The position numbers and the translations under genes were made by a program. 64,000 nucleotides of DNA, taken from the NCBI GenBank assembly GCA_903833215.1, contig CAILEM010000012.1, positions 24,771-88,770 of the forward strand, given 5' to 3'. The notes under the pieces were generated by a model. That model worked only from the letters and a program-made list of their open reading frames with translations. It was not told where the DNA came from and did no database searches. The stretch comes from an uncultured Armatimonadota bacterium. GTDB lineage: Bacteria; Armatimonadota; Fimbriimonadia; Fimbriimonadales; Fimbriimonadaceae. Of the stretch, positions 33,558-43,080 are shown piece after piece (the first letter of the stretch is position 1; each line of letters begins with the position of its first letter).

Positions 33558-36173
33558 ATGAGTGAACAACAGCGCCTCCAGGAAAACCAAGCAACCGGAT
33601 CCAAGTGGCACCGGTGGGGACCGTACCTCAGCGAACGTCAGTGGGGAACGGTACGCGAGGATTACTCACCGAATGGCACAGCGTGGGACTACTTCACTCA
33701 TGACGAATCTCGCTCACGTGCGTATCGGTGGGGAGAGGATGGCCTTCTCGGGATCAGTGACCGCCACGGACTGCTAAATGTCGGAATTGCCTTGTGGAAC
33801 GGTCAAGATCCGATTCTGAAGGAACGTCTGTTTGGGTTGACGAATAGTGAAGGCAATCATGGCGAAGACGTGAAGGAGTGCTATTGGTTCCTAGAGAATA
33901 CGCCGACGCATTCCTACATGAAGGCGTTGTACAAATATCCGCAGCAATGTTATCCGTACGAGCAACTGATAGAAAGAAATCGAATTGCAGGCAAAATTCA
34001 GCCCGAGTTTGAGCTGTTCGACACCGGTGTTTTCGACGGCAATCGATACTTCGATGTCTTCGTCGAGTACGCAAAAACCCATGCGAACGAGATATTGGGC
34101 CGGGTAACCATTCACAACCGAGGCGCAGAAGATGCTCCAATTTGGTTTCTCCCTACGATCTGGTTTCGCAATAACTGGATTTGGAAATCTGGCAGCTTGA
34201 GGCCCGGCCTATTTGCGTCCAGTAATACCTGTATCAACGTTGGTCATCCGCGCTACGACGACATGTGGTTCGTGGTGGATGAAGGCGCCGAGCTTGTGTT
34301 TACAGAAAATGAAACCAATCAAGAGCGGCTCTTTGGAAGTCCGAATGCATCTCCCCACGTCAAAGATGCTTTCCACCGGTACGTCGTCAACCAGGAGCTG
34401 AGCGCTATCAACCCAGCAAACGCTGGCACCAAGGCGGCCGCAATCTTCCATGCAGTCATCCCAGCTGAGGGAAGCACCACGTTTAGGTTCATGCTTTCCG
34501 ACACCCGCAAAGCGTTGCCCAACGAATTCGATGAAACTTTTGCATTGCGTATTGAGGAATGCGATGCCTTCTATGATTCCCTAGCTCCTGGTTTGGATCC
34601 GGACGTAAGGTCTGTGCAACGACAGGCCTTTGCCGGAATGCTGTGGAGCAAGCAGTTCTATCACTACGATGTTGGGACATGGATGAAGGGAGACCCGGGA
34701 CAACCGCCACCCCCAGCCGGCAGAAAACGGAACGATACTTGGAAACATGTTCATTGCGCCGAAGTCCTTTCAATGCCGGATACATGGGAGTATCCGTGGT
34801 TTGCTTCTTGGGACCTGGCTTTTCACACGATTCCGTTTGCGCTTATTGATCCTAAGTTCGCGAAGAACCAGTTGCTGTTACTACTACGAGAATGGTTTCA
34901 GCATCCAAATGGACAAATACCAGCTTACGAATGGTCATTCAGCGATGTGAATCCTCCTGTTCACGCGTGGGCGGCCTGGCGTGTTTACACTATCGAACGA
35001 AGGCAAACCGGCGTGGGAGACGTGCAATTTCTCAAGAAAGTTTTTCACAAGCTACTGCTTAATTTCACGTGGTGGGTGAATCGGAAGGACGAGTACGGAA
35101 ACAACGTTTTCGAAGGTGGCTTTCTAGGTCTCGATAATGTAGGCGTTTTCGACCGGAACAGCAGTTTGCCGGAAGGATACGCCCTTGAGCAATCTGACGG
35201 TACGAGTTGGATGGCGATGTTTTGCCTAAACATGCTCGAAATCGCTTTGGAGCTTGCTTCGGTGGATATGGCCTACGAGGATGTGGCTTCGAAGTTCTTC
35301 GAGCATTTCATGTACATCTCCACCGCAATGAACGCGCGTGGACCCGACGGCGTGGAGCTTTGGGATGAAGAGGATGGCCTATTCTACGACGTGCTTCGCC
35401 ATGGCGATGGAAATACTGAGCGTGTGAAAGTTCGGTCCGTCGTTGGACTGATTTCTCTATTTGCGGTGACAGTATTGGAACCCTCCGTCGTCGAGAAATT
35501 CCCAGGTTTTCGTAAGCGGATGCTGTGGTTCCTGGAGAACAGGCCCGACCTCACGGCGAACGTTGCCAGCCTTCAGTGCCCAGGACAAGCAGAGCGCCTG
35601 CTGCTCAGCGTCGTACGCAAAGAGCGCTTGGAGAGGGTCCTGGAGAAATTCCTTTCCGAAGACGAGTTTCTATCCGACCACGGTTTGAGGAGCGTTTCGA
35701 AGTATCACAAAGATCACCCTTATTCCATCGTTTTGTGCGGTGAGACATTCAGAATTGACTATCAACCAGGGGAGTCGACGACGGGTGCATTCGGTGGCAA
35801 TTCCAATTGGCGAGGTCCCATTTGGTTTCCGTTGAACTACCTGATGATCGAGTCGCTTCAGAAGTACGACTACTATTACGGCAATAGCTTCAAGGCCAAT
35901 ATGCCCGCACAAACGGGACCGAGTTTGTCGTTGGCGGAGATTTCAGCAGATCTGGAACGACGCTTACTGGGAATCTTTTTGCCCGGTGATGCAGGGCGAC
36001 CAGTAAACGGTGGAAATCGAGTGTTCGATTCCGACCCTTTTTGGAAAGACCTGATTACCTTCAACGAATACTTCCACGGTGACACTGGAAAGGGACTCGG
36101 CGCGAGTCACCAAACCGGTTGGACGGGAGTCATCGCGAAGGTAATTCAGCAGTTGTACGTTACAAACGTTTAG
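33558..36173 (+). CDS. GH63-like (MGH1-type) glucosidase
   Basis: From the ATG at 33558 (GAAAG and AAGGA upstream) an 871-residue protein of the GH63 clan with an (alpha/alpha)6 barrel. Typical blocks: KWHRWGPYLSERQWGTVRED at the N-terminus, YPWFASWDLAFHTIPFALID (conserved WD region), GQIPAYEWSFSDVNPPVHAW, LEQSDGTSWMAMFCLNMLEI and NSNWRGPIWFPLNYLMIESL. Bacterial relatives hydrolyse alpha-glucosides such as glucosylglycerate or mannosylglycerate. No signal peptide, so cytoplasmic. In operon with the SDR gene; converges on the dehydrogenase at 36192. Confidence 0.88.
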   Translation: MSEQQRLQENQATGSKWHRWGPYLSERQWGTVREDYSPNGTAWDYFTHDESRSRAYRWGEDGLLGISDRHGLLNVGIALWNGQDPILKERLFGLTNSEGNHGEDVKECYWFLENTPTHSYMKALYKYPQQCYPYEQLIERNRIAGKIQPEFELFDTGVFDGNRYFDVFVEYAKTHANEILGRVTIHNRGAEDAPIWFLPTIWFRNNWIWKSGSLRPGLFASSNTCINVGHPRYDDMWFVVDEGAELVFTENETNQERLFGSPNASPHVKDAFHRYVVNQELSAINPANAGTKAAAIFHAVIPAEGSTTFRFMLSDTRKALPNEFDETFALRIEECDAFYDSLAPGLDPDVRSVQRQAFAGMLWSKQFYHYDVGTWMKGDPGQPPPPAGRKRNDTWKHVHCAEVLSMPDTWEYPWFASWDLAFHTIPFALIDPKFAKNQLLLLLREWFQHPNGQIPAYEWSFSDVNPPVHAWAAWRVYTIERRQTGVGDVQFLKKVFHKLLLNFTWWVNRKDEYGNNVFEGGFLGLDNVGVFDRNSSLPEGYALEQSDGTSWMAMFCLNMLEIALELASVDMAYEDVASKFFEHFMYISTAMNARGPDGVELWDEEDGLFYDVLRHGDGNTERVKVRSVVGLISLFAVTVLEPSVVEKFPGFRKRMLWFLENRPDLTANVASLQCPGQAERLLLSVVRKERLERVLEKFLSEDEFLSDHGLRSVSKYHKDHPYSIVLCGETFRIDYQPGESTTGAFGGNSNWRGPIWFPLNYLMIESLQKYDYYYGNSFKANMPAQTGPSLSLAEISADLERRLLGIFLPGDAGRPVNGGNRVFDSDPFWKDLITFNEYFHGDTGKGLGASHQTGWTGVIAKVIQQLYVTNV

Positions 36174-36191
36174 TGGGCAAAGGTGAGGAGG

Positions 36192-37361
36192 TCAATCGAC
36201 TTCCTCACTCACTCTGATATGAATGCCTCGCCGCTTTATCTGCTCACAGAACTCGGTACCGGCCAACGCGGTTTCATATCGTAAGCAGCCTGGCTGGAAG
36301 CTACCAGCAGCAATGGCTTGGGCATGGATGGCGATTGAGAAGCCAGTGGTTCGCTCCATGCTGGTAAAGCCGGTTTTTTCGCACTGCTTGTCGAAGATAT
36401 CTACCTGCAGCCGAGTCTGTTGACCCTGACGCGTACCCACACCGACACCTCGGACAACGCATTGGTCGAGATCTTGAATCTTGCCGAGGCTCTCGCCAAA
36501 GACGTTGCAGAAGACGTCTCGTGGCTTGACCATCTGCCCACGCACATCAACGGTTTCCTCGTTCCAGAATCCGAAATCGCGGAAGATGCGCATGCGTTCG
36601 CAATGCCCTGGCCACCGGATGGTCTTGTACTGATAGTTCTTCACACGGCCCCGGAGAGTGTACGGCGCTGTGCTTGTCCCACCGGAAGTGTTAAATGCTT
36701 CCATCTGGCCAAGCTGCTCGATTTGAATCTGCTCAACTTCTGCGAGCGTGTCGAGCAACACGATTTCTCCATCGCGAAGGGCAACGGCTTGGTACATGTA
36801 CTCCGTGACGAGTCCCTCAACGTTGAAGGTGAGTTTGTAGTTGAAGGGAGGTTTCGGGTGTTGGGGAAGCACTCCACAGTAAAGGTTTATAGAATGGGCC
36901 TCATCCAAGTGCTCGATCAAGTACAGCCCTATGCTGTTCACGAGACCGGGGGCAAGTCCGGTGTCCGGAATCAATGTGACGCCTGCTTCCTTGGCCGCAG
37001 AGTCCATGGCTAGGGTCTGCAGTGTGACTTCGGTGTTGCCACCCAGATCGCACATATTCGTCTGCGTTTCGATAGCGACTGCCGCAATCTTCGGGTGCAT
37101 CCAGTAAGGAACGCAGCTTAGGAGAACATCAACTGGCTTGAGAAACGCGGCTAGCGACCCTGGGTCCAATGCGTTGACCTGTATCGGGCGGCAGGCATCT
37201 CTGCCTAACAATCGGTTGACGCGATCGGCGCTCTTGGTTGCTTGCTCGAGGTTAGCGTCGGCGAGAAGCAGACACTCGGGTTCGGCAAACTTTGCGATGT
37301 CATATGCAGCGGCCGTACCCTGCATGCCGGCTCCAAGCACGGCAAAACACTTATTCATCAT
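36192..37361 (-). CDS. Saccharopine/lysine dehydrogenase-like protein
   Basis: 389 residues. The Rossmann loop GAGMQGTAAAYDIA is at 10-23, followed by DVLLSCVPYWMHPKIAAVAI, MCDLGGN and DTGLAPGLVNSIG, which mark the saccharopine dehydrogenase/carboxynorspermidine synthase family; the last block is typical of lysine 6-dehydrogenases. Likely an NAD(P)-dependent amino-acid dehydrogenase. AAAGGAG and AGGAG lie upstream of the tandem ATGATG start. It is monocistronic, downstream of the SARP regulator on the same strand (91 bp gap), and may be its target. Confidence 0.82.
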   Translation of the reverse strand: MMNKCFAVLGAGMQGTAAAYDIAKFAEPECLLLADANLEQATKSADRVNRLLGRDACRPIQVNALDPGSLAAFLKPVDVLLSCVPYWMHPKIAAVAIETQTNMCDLGGNTEVTLQTLAMDSAAKEAGVTLIPDTGLAPGLVNSIGLYLIEHLDEAHSINLYCGVLPQHPKPPFNYKLTFNVEGLVTEYMYQAVALRDGEIVLLDTLAEVEQIQIEQLGQMEAFNTSGGTSTAPYTLRGRVKNYQYKTIRWPGHCERMRIFRDFGFWNEETVDVRGQMVKPRDVFCNVFGESLGKIQDLDQCVVRGVGVGTRQGQQTRLQVDIFDKQCEKTGFTSMERTTGFSIAIHAQAIAAGSFQPGCLRYETALAGTEFCEQIKRRGIHIRVSEEVD

Positions 37362-37452
37362 CTCCTGAAACTCCTTTGTTCCTGGTGAAACAGATACAGT
37401 GATTTTACCTGGGTGGGCTATCGGTTCCTCTAGGACTGCCCAACCGGAAACT

Positions 37453-39270
37453 CTACAAATGCCCGAGTAGATATTCCGCCAAGAAGTCGCGGTAGCAGGG
37501 CACGCGGAATCTTAGAGCCCCACCCGTTGTGCGACTTAGCATCCCACCCGCAATGAGCCTCAGGGGTGTCTTTGGGTCAGTGAAAGATTCTCCCTTGAGG
37601 AAGCGAACTACTTCACTCTTGGTTTGGGGATCTCGTGAGGCTACGTGCAGCAAGCGCCGCAAATGTTCGCCGAACGGGCCATCCTGGCTCGCAAGAGTCG
37701 ATTTCAAATGCTTGAGGTCGGCACCGTCATGGACGATGGCATCGAACGCTTTTCGAGTCAAGAAAGGTTGTCCGGCGGTTAGTTCCCAAATGCCTCGCAC
37801 CTCTGCGTGTGACAATTTCGCACCATATCGATGCCCTAGTTCCCGTGTCTGGGCCTCATCGAAGTCTCGCACAGAAATTCTTAGGCCAACATTGAAGGGA
37901 GATTGGTTAATGTCCTGGATAAAGAGGTGTGCCTCGGTTGCGTACGAGATGATAAGCGTCAGTCGACTAAAGGGACCGCTTGCATCCATTGCCCGAAGAT
38001 TGAACCAACTTCGGATGAGGCCAAAGAAGTCGTCGGCAAAATCGACGCCAAACATTCGATCGGCCTCGTCGATCGCCCACACAACCGGACCCTGGATCTG
38101 CTTCAACACGCTCTCCACCATTGCGTGTAGGTTCATGTTGGGGCCAATCCACTCATTCCAAGCGGCTCCGATATCGAGAGGAACTCCTAGCTGGGTGGCA
38201 AACCCGTATGCCAATGCTCGTGAGAAGGCATTAGGATCCTCTAGGTGCGACCGGCTGAGGACTTGAAAATCGGTAACGGCTACAGAGAGACCGTGGGATT
38301 TTGCTTCATTCAACACCCGGCTCAACAGCGAAGTCTTTCCAACTTGTCTCGCACCGTGAACCAGAACAGTTCCTTCAGAAGACTCGATTGCTGCTTTGAG
38401 TAATTGATCGCAATCTCGCGTGATGTAGAACGGAGAGACGATGGGCATTGCACCCCCGGTCGTTTCACGCTTCTGGGATTCTTGAGCAGGCAGGAACGTC
38501 GGTTTGGAGTCACCAGTGGCATGCCAAAGCGACTCGAATACCTCCACGCTCCTTGCGGACGGAGTTGCGCCCCAATGATCGCTAAGGAGCGTTTCAAGCT
38601 CTTCAAATTGGCGAATTGCCTCGGAGCGGAGGCCCGCAGATGCGTACGCGCGCATCAGTGCAAGATGCACATCTTCGCGCATTGGGGCGGCAATCACGGC
38701 TTGCCTCCCTATCCGTAGTGCTTCATCGAATCTCTCGGCACTCAAGAGAAGAGCGATCAGTTGTTCGACGGCCTGGGCAAATCGTTCTTCCAGCTCCATT
38801 CGATGGACTTGGAGCCATGGGTCCTCTTGCTCGGCTAGAAGTGGACCGCCGTAAGTAAGGATCGCCTCTTTGAGATGTGCTTCAGGGTGGCTATTCTCTA
38901 ATCCAGCATCCGTAAGTTGCCGAAAGGTGTCGACATCCGTATGCACTAACTCGGAATCCAGCCACAAGCGGTCCCCTTGGGACCGTACTACCATTGCCGA
39001 TCGGGAGTCCACTTCGAGCACATGGCGGATGTCTGACAGGGCCCGTCGCAAATTCTGTGACTGTCGATCTCCATCGCTATCTGGCCAGAGTCCCTCAAAT
39101 AGTTCTGATTTGTGGACCGAGTGCTTAAGCCTCAGAGCGAGCGATGCGAGTAATCGCTCCGCCGTGCGCGAGCGAAACTTGATGGGACGATCCGGCTGAG
39201 AAGACAGGACGACGTGGAATTGCCCAAGCATTTGTATGGAGACTGCTGGGCGTAGGGTCGATTCTTCCAC
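37453..39270 (-). CDS. SARP-type regulator with AAA-like ATPase domain
   Basis: 605 residues. Residues 1-105 form an OmpR/SARP winged-helix domain (SIQMLGQFHVV, FRSRTAERLLASLAL, QNLRRALSDIRHVL). Residues 105-250 are a bacterial transcriptional activator (BTAD) helical domain, ending SAGLRSEAIRQFEELE. Residues 280-600 are an AAA-like ATPase with Walker A HGARQVGKTSL (305-315) and Walker B VVWAIDEADRMF (396-407), followed by SYATEAHLF as sensor-like strand and GQPFLTR. It should bind DNA and switch with nucleotide. Start is GTG. A partly palindromic region lies just upstream (39284-39354). Targets unknown. Confidence 0.88.
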   Translation of the reverse strand: MEESTLRPAVSIQMLGQFHVVLSSQPDRPIKFRSRTAERLLASLALRLKHSVHKSELFEGLWPDSDGDRQSQNLRRALSDIRHVLEVDSRSAMVVRSQGDRLWLDSELVHTDVDTFRQLTDAGLENSHPEAHLKEAILTYGGPLLAEQEDPWLQVHRMELEERFAQAVEQLIALLLSAERFDEALRIGRQAVIAAPMREDVHLALMRAYASAGLRSEAIRQFEELETLLSDHWGATPSARSVEVFESLWHATGDSKPTFLPAQESQKRETTGGAMPIVSPFYITRDCDQLLKAAIESSEGTVLVHGARQVGKTSLLSRVLNEAKSHGLSVAVTDFQVLSRSHLEDPNAFSRALAYGFATQLGVPLDIGAAWNEWIGPNMNLHAMVESVLKQIQGPVVWAIDEADRMFGVDFADDFFGLIRSWFNLRAMDASGPFSRLTLIISYATEAHLFIQDINQSPFNVGLRISVRDFDEAQTRELGHRYGAKLSHAEVRGIWELTAGQPFLTRKAFDAIVHDGADLKHLKSTLASQDGPFGEHLRRLLHVASRDPQTKSEVVRFLKGESFTDPKTPLRLIAGGMLSRTTGGALRFRVPCYRDFLAEYLLGHL

Positions 39271-39283
39271 GAGATGAGCTTCT

Positions 39284-39354
39284 GTGATGAAGGATATGTA
39301 ATGTTACACGACGCATACGTGTTACCTAGATTTCCATAACACAGGGTTCATCAC
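39284..39354. promoter_or_regulatory. Palindromic region between divergent genes
   Basis: GTGATGAA (39284-39291) and TTCATCAC (39347-39354) are perfect inverted repeats around an inner near-palindrome GTTACACG/CGTGTTAC. It lies between the regulator gene (start 39270) and the divergent gene at 39439, a position suited to an operator. Confidence 0.35.
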
Positions 39355-39438
39355 ATTGATATGTTTCGTTCCACATCAGCCGTAACGACGGCTTCTAGGA
39401 TGCGTCTGAACGGTGCTGCTATTCGAAGGAAATGGGGA

Positions 39439-39978
39439 ATGAACCGAAATTTAGCTTTAGGGTTGCTCACTTTGGGTGTATTGGTTGGCTCGACGCCGGC
39501 CGTGATGGCGGTTCGGCAAGGCGCAAGGTTTCAGTCGCATTCTGTGAGTGAAAGGGTTGGAAAGCTCTTTGCCAAAATGCGCGAAGGGAAATACAGCGGT
39601 ATTCGATTTCCAGAACTTGTTTGGCAAGATATCCCTGCGCTGCTCGAATTTGGTGGAAGCAGAAAAATTCTGAAGACTTTCCCTGACAACTCTCTCTCTT
39701 CTTACCTACAGGAAGAATGTACGGAAGGCATGATTGCCCTTTGGCTGGTTGAAGGAATTCGGAAAGGTGGAAAGGACTTGCCCTCATTAAATCCCCTCAT
39801 AACACCTTTGAAATCGGGGGTGGATTATCAAAAGCAGTCCGAAAACCGCCACGGAGAAGTGCTTGATGCTTACCAAAAGTGGTGGGATCGTGTGAGGTCG
39901 CTCCCAATCGAGGAGGCAAAGAAAATCAATCCGCTGGCTAAGTCAGGGCTCGCATGGTACGGGCCATCCCAGCGTTGA
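39439..39978 (+). CDS. Exported hypothetical protein
   Basis: From the ATG at 39439 (GAAGGA about 8 nt upstream) the protein starts MNRNLALGLLTLGVLVGSTPAVMA, a clear signal peptide; the frame is open to 39361 without signal character. The mature 155 residues are mostly helical, with ECTEGMIALWLVEGIRKGG and a C-terminal YQKWWDRV block. I do not recognise the family with certainty. Divergent from the SARP regulator, so possibly controlled by it. Confidence 0.6.
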   Translation: MNRNLALGLLTLGVLVGSTPAVMAVRQGARFQSHSVSERVGKLFAKMREGKYSGIRFPELVWQDIPALLEFGGSRKILKTFPDNSLSSYLQEECTEGMIALWLVEGIRKGGKDLPSLNPLITPLKSGVDYQKQSENRHGEVLDAYQKWWDRVRSLPIEEAKKINPLAKSGLAWYGPSQR

Positions 39979-40035
39979 GCTAAGATTGTTCTTATCAACA
40001 TTCCCTAGAGGGTGTGTCGGATAAGTGCGCAGTCA

Positions 40036-41907
40036 ATGGCAATCCAAAAGAGACCTATTTCTATATGGCCGATTGCGCTAATCGGCGTCTTCTTGTTCTC
40101 AATTGCCCTCTATCTTCCATCAATGATGGGTGGGGCAATTTGGGATGACGATGACCTTATCTCGGGCAAGGCGTTTGGCGCCAATACGTTCATATCTGCG
40201 TTTACGAAGCCCTTCCTTGGGCATTATTTCCGGCCATTAACGTCTGCTTCCTTTGTCTTTGATTCCTCATTTGCCAGCCAGACTCCATTCTTTTATCATC
40301 AGACAAACATCTTCCTTCATGCCATCACGTCGGTATTGATTAGTTGTCTGGTGGTGCTGATTACCAAGCGGATGTCCTCAGGGGTGTTTGCTGGCCTCTT
40401 TTTCGCCACTCAGCCTCTCCAGGTGGGTGCTACCGCCTGGATTGGTGGGCGAACCGATGTATTGTCAGCGATGTTTCTGGCTGCCTTTATGGTGACACTG
40501 GTGAAGTATCACCAAACGTCGCAAGGTAAGTGGCTCGGGTTGGCCACGGTGACGTTCTTGTTGGCGGCATTGGCCAAGGAGCAAGCGCTATTTGTGTTGC
40601 CAGCCGTCCCTTTGTCGGTCTACGCGCTGGGGTCCCGAAAGAAGGAAGATATTTGGCGGATCACAAGGCCCTTCTTGGCGGCACTGGTCGTGTTTGTCAT
40701 CCTATGGATCATCGATGCCCCTGCTCCGGCAACGAGCGACACCGGCCTTCTAAAAGGCATTCCGCTGTTCCTGCGAACGGCCGCTTTGTACGGCCTGGCA
40801 TGGTTGACGCCTAACAAGCGCTCGCTGCTTACTTTCACCCTCGAGAATTATCAAGGGCTTCAATGGATTCTGATCGGTGCCGTGATCGTTGGAGGGTTCG
40901 CATATTTCGTTAAGCTCTGTTGGAAGGATCATCGACCCGTAGCGTGGATTGCAGTTTGTGGATTCTTGGTGTATGCGCCGATTTCGAACTTTCCTCCGAT
41001 TCCTTCATTCGTAGTTGGCCCCTATCGGTGCGCGGAAAGTGGAACGGCAGTCGCATGCCTTTTTGGGATACTCGCCGGATACGCACTTTCACGGAAGAAC
41101 TTTGTTCTAGGCCTAGCATTGACCGCGAATTTCGTTGCGGGAACGGTAGTGACGTGGTGGGGTATTCACCAGTGGAACAACCCTCTCTCGCTTTTCAGCA
41201 CTGTTGCCCACAATGACAATCACTTTTTGGTAGGTGTGGGGAACTATGCCCATGCTCTTGAGTTGGACGGGCGGCCGAAGGAAGAGCTTGAGTGGACAGA
41301 TAACACGCTGACTTGGCTATTTGGAACTCCCGATTGGAAGGAACTGCTCAAGACCAAGAAAATGAAGGCGTTCACTCCCGAAGTCAAGGAGAGAATCCGA
41401 ACAAATGGCGGATTGCTTGACCTGAAAGCACTGGGCTGGTTTATCAGTAATTATGCGGGTGGACTCAACCGCTTGAACAGAATTCCGGAGGCGATCGAGG
41501 TGGAGCAACTCGCCCTGATGGTTGGCCCGAAGGATGCCCGAACGCATTTTGCCTATGGCAGGTTGATTCTTGACACCAATCGGCCCGAGGCACTTCGACA
41601 CTTTGAGCTGGCCCTCAAGCTGTCGAAGAACTTCACAGCCTGTGCTGGCGCTCTTGCCCATGAGAGGATCCTCGACAAGCAGTATGCCGATGCGGTGAAA
41701 CTCCTCGAACCAGCGATGTCCGACCTCAGCTGGGATAGCGGTTTTTGGGTTGATCTCGCCAAAGCCCGGATAGGTCTGCGCGACTACGCAGGGGCCAAAG
41801 CCGCCCTCGCGGGTGCTGAAAAGTCTATCTACATGAAGCGTGATCAAATCGATGCCATCAAGAAGCAGATTGACCGGCTTGAAGTCGAGAGCAAGGTGAA
41901 GAAATGA
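40036..41907 (+). CDS. GT-C membrane protein with C-terminal TPRs (TMTC-like)
   Basis: From the ATG at 40036, a 623-residue polytopic protein. Early loops carry WDDDDLISG and YFRPLTSASFVFD, the acidic motif and RPLT pattern of GT-C enzymes of the TMTC/PMT kind, which take sugars from polyprenyl-phosphate donors. About ten hydrophobic helices run to residue ~385. The rest is TPR-like (IPEAIEVEQLALMVGP, ALRHFELALKLSKNF). It overlaps the small transporter gene by 4 nt. It probably adds a sugar to a protein or lipid outside the inner membrane. Acceptor unknown. Confidence 0.75.
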   Translation: MAIQKRPISIWPIALIGVFLFSIALYLPSMMGGAIWDDDDLISGKAFGANTFISAFTKPFLGHYFRPLTSASFVFDSSFASQTPFFYHQTNIFLHAITSVLISCLVVLITKRMSSGVFAGLFFATQPLQVGATAWIGGRTDVLSAMFLAAFMVTLVKYHQTSQGKWLGLATVTFLLAALAKEQALFVLPAVPLSVYALGSRKKEDIWRITRPFLAALVVFVILWIIDAPAPATSDTGLLKGIPLFLRTAALYGLAWLTPNKRSLLTFTLENYQGLQWILIGAVIVGGFAYFVKLCWKDHRPVAWIAVCGFLVYAPISNFPPIPSFVVGPYRCAESGTAVACLFGILAGYALSRKNFVLGLALTANFVAGTVVTWWGIHQWNNPLSLFSTVAHNDNHFLVGVGNYAHALELDGRPKEELEWTDNTLTWLFGTPDWKELLKTKKMKAFTPEVKERIRTNGGLLDLKALGWFISNYAGGLNRLNRIPEAIEVEQLALMVGPKDARTHFAYGRLILDTNRPEALRHFELALKLSKNFTACAGALAHERILDKQYADAVKLLEPAMSDLSWDSGFWVDLAKARIGLRDYAGAKAALAGAEKSIYMKRDQIDAIKKQIDRLEVESKVKK

Positions 41908-42275
41908 AAGAGCAGGCAATTTACCTTTGGATGCTCGCCTGCTCTGGAATCTTGAACGGCGTTGGTCAGGTTGTGATGCGCTGGGGAGGACGCGACGCGA
42001 AGGTCGGTTTTTCGCTTCAACACTTCGGTGACTGGGCAATGTCCTCCCGATGGTGGCTCTTGGGGTTATTTCTCACTTGGTCAAGTGGCCTTTTTTGGGC
42101 GATTTTGCTAAGGCATGTCCGACTCGTCATTGCCCTTCCGTTGTTCGCAGGCACGGCCTACACGCTGACCGTCGTTGGTGCGATCGTCCTTCTTGCAGAG
42201 AAGCCAACATCAACCCAATATCTTGGATTGATGTTCGTGATGTTTGGCATCTTTCTCATCGTAATGCGGCGCTAG
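41904..42275 (+). CDS. Small EmrE/EamA-like four-TM transporter
   Basis: 123 residues with four hydrophobic helices (for example YLWMLACSGILNGVGQVVMRW and QYLGLMFVMFGIFLIVM). The size and the GQVVMRWG motif in helix 1 match single-domain EamA/SMR proteins; its small size and link with glycosyltransferases recall ArnE/ArnF-type lipid-linked sugar flippases. It overlaps the GT-C gene by 4 nt (ATGA), so the two are coupled. Converges on the methyltransferase gene with 20 bp between them. Confidence 0.72.
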   Translation: MKEQAIYLWMLACSGILNGVGQVVMRWGGRDAKVGFSLQHFGDWAMSSRWWLLGLFLTWSSGLFWAILLRHVRLVIALPLFAGTAYTLTVVGAIVLLAEKPTSTQYLGLMFVMFGIFLIVMRR

Positions 42276-42295
42276 GTCCAGGCACCGCATCAAGA

Positions 42296-43078
42296 CTAGA
42301 CTCTTCGGGCTCTGGTCACGATTTGGAAGCCATCTTTCGTCGGATGGGAGTCTTGAGCTTTCAATATCGAACTGACGATTGGCGCAAGAATCTTTACGAT
42401 CGGGCTGGAGCCGTTCTTCATCACGCGTTCGGGGCCAACTTTCGAGATTGCTCGATTGTAGATGCGGGCAATAGGTCCGCCCCAGCCGATATGGTTCTCG
42501 ACCTTAAAACCACAACTCTTGAGGAGTACGGGAAATTCGTCGTATTCAAATCGACGTTGGTGTCCGGCGACATCGTCTTGGGCGGACCAATACTTCATGA
42601 GCGCAGGTACCGTGACAACCAACATTCCATTGGGTTTGAGGATCTTGTAGATGGCGTCGAGAATGTCTTTGGGGCTGTCCACGTGCTCAAGAACCTCGCT
42701 GCACACGGCAACGTCGAAAGGGTCTTTGCAAAGTTCTTCGGAGAGAGCGATGATGTCGCCGACCAAAATTTGTGACTTCAGGATATCTGGAGCGGTTTCG
42801 GCACCGATCGCCGAATATTCGACCCCTATGAGGTTTTTGGGGTTGACCACATCGCTCAGGGTCGCCAAAAACGTTCCGTTGCCGCACCCAACGTCGATCA
42901 CGCGAGTGTTGCTCGTCAGGGCACCCTGAAGTTCCCGCCGCATCAGGCGGTAACGGGCATGGGTGAGCGGGCCCAACTGCTGCGTGACCAGCCAGCTATT
43001 CGACCACATTTTGTCGTAGTGAGCGCGCTCTTCGTCGGCTCGGGTCAGATTGGATGGTTTGATAGGATTGTCAGACAT
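42296..43078 (-). CDS. Class I SAM methyltransferase
   Basis: 260 residues. Motif I is VIDVGCGNGTFLATL, then FDVAVCSEVLEHVDSP (motif IV region) and LKPNGMLVVTVPAL. This is the Methyltransf_11/23 type common in O-antigen and glycan clusters. Last gene of the minus-strand run; starts 2 bp after the preceding methyltransferase. No signal peptide, cytoplasmic. Substrate is probably a glycan or lipid-linked sugar. Confidence 0.85.
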   Translation of the reverse strand: MSDNPIKPSNLTRADEERAHYDKMWSNSWLVTQQLGPLTHARYRLMRRELQGALTSNTRVIDVGCGNGTFLATLSDVVNPKNLIGVEYSAIGAETAPDILKSQILVGDIIALSEELCKDPFDVAVCSEVLEHVDSPKDILDAIYKILKPNGMLVVTVPALMKYWSAQDDVAGHQRRFEYDEFPVLLKSCGFKVENHIGWGGPIARIYNRAISKVGPERVMKNGSSPIVKILAPIVSSILKAQDSHPTKDGFQIVTRARRV

Positions 43079-43080
43079 AG

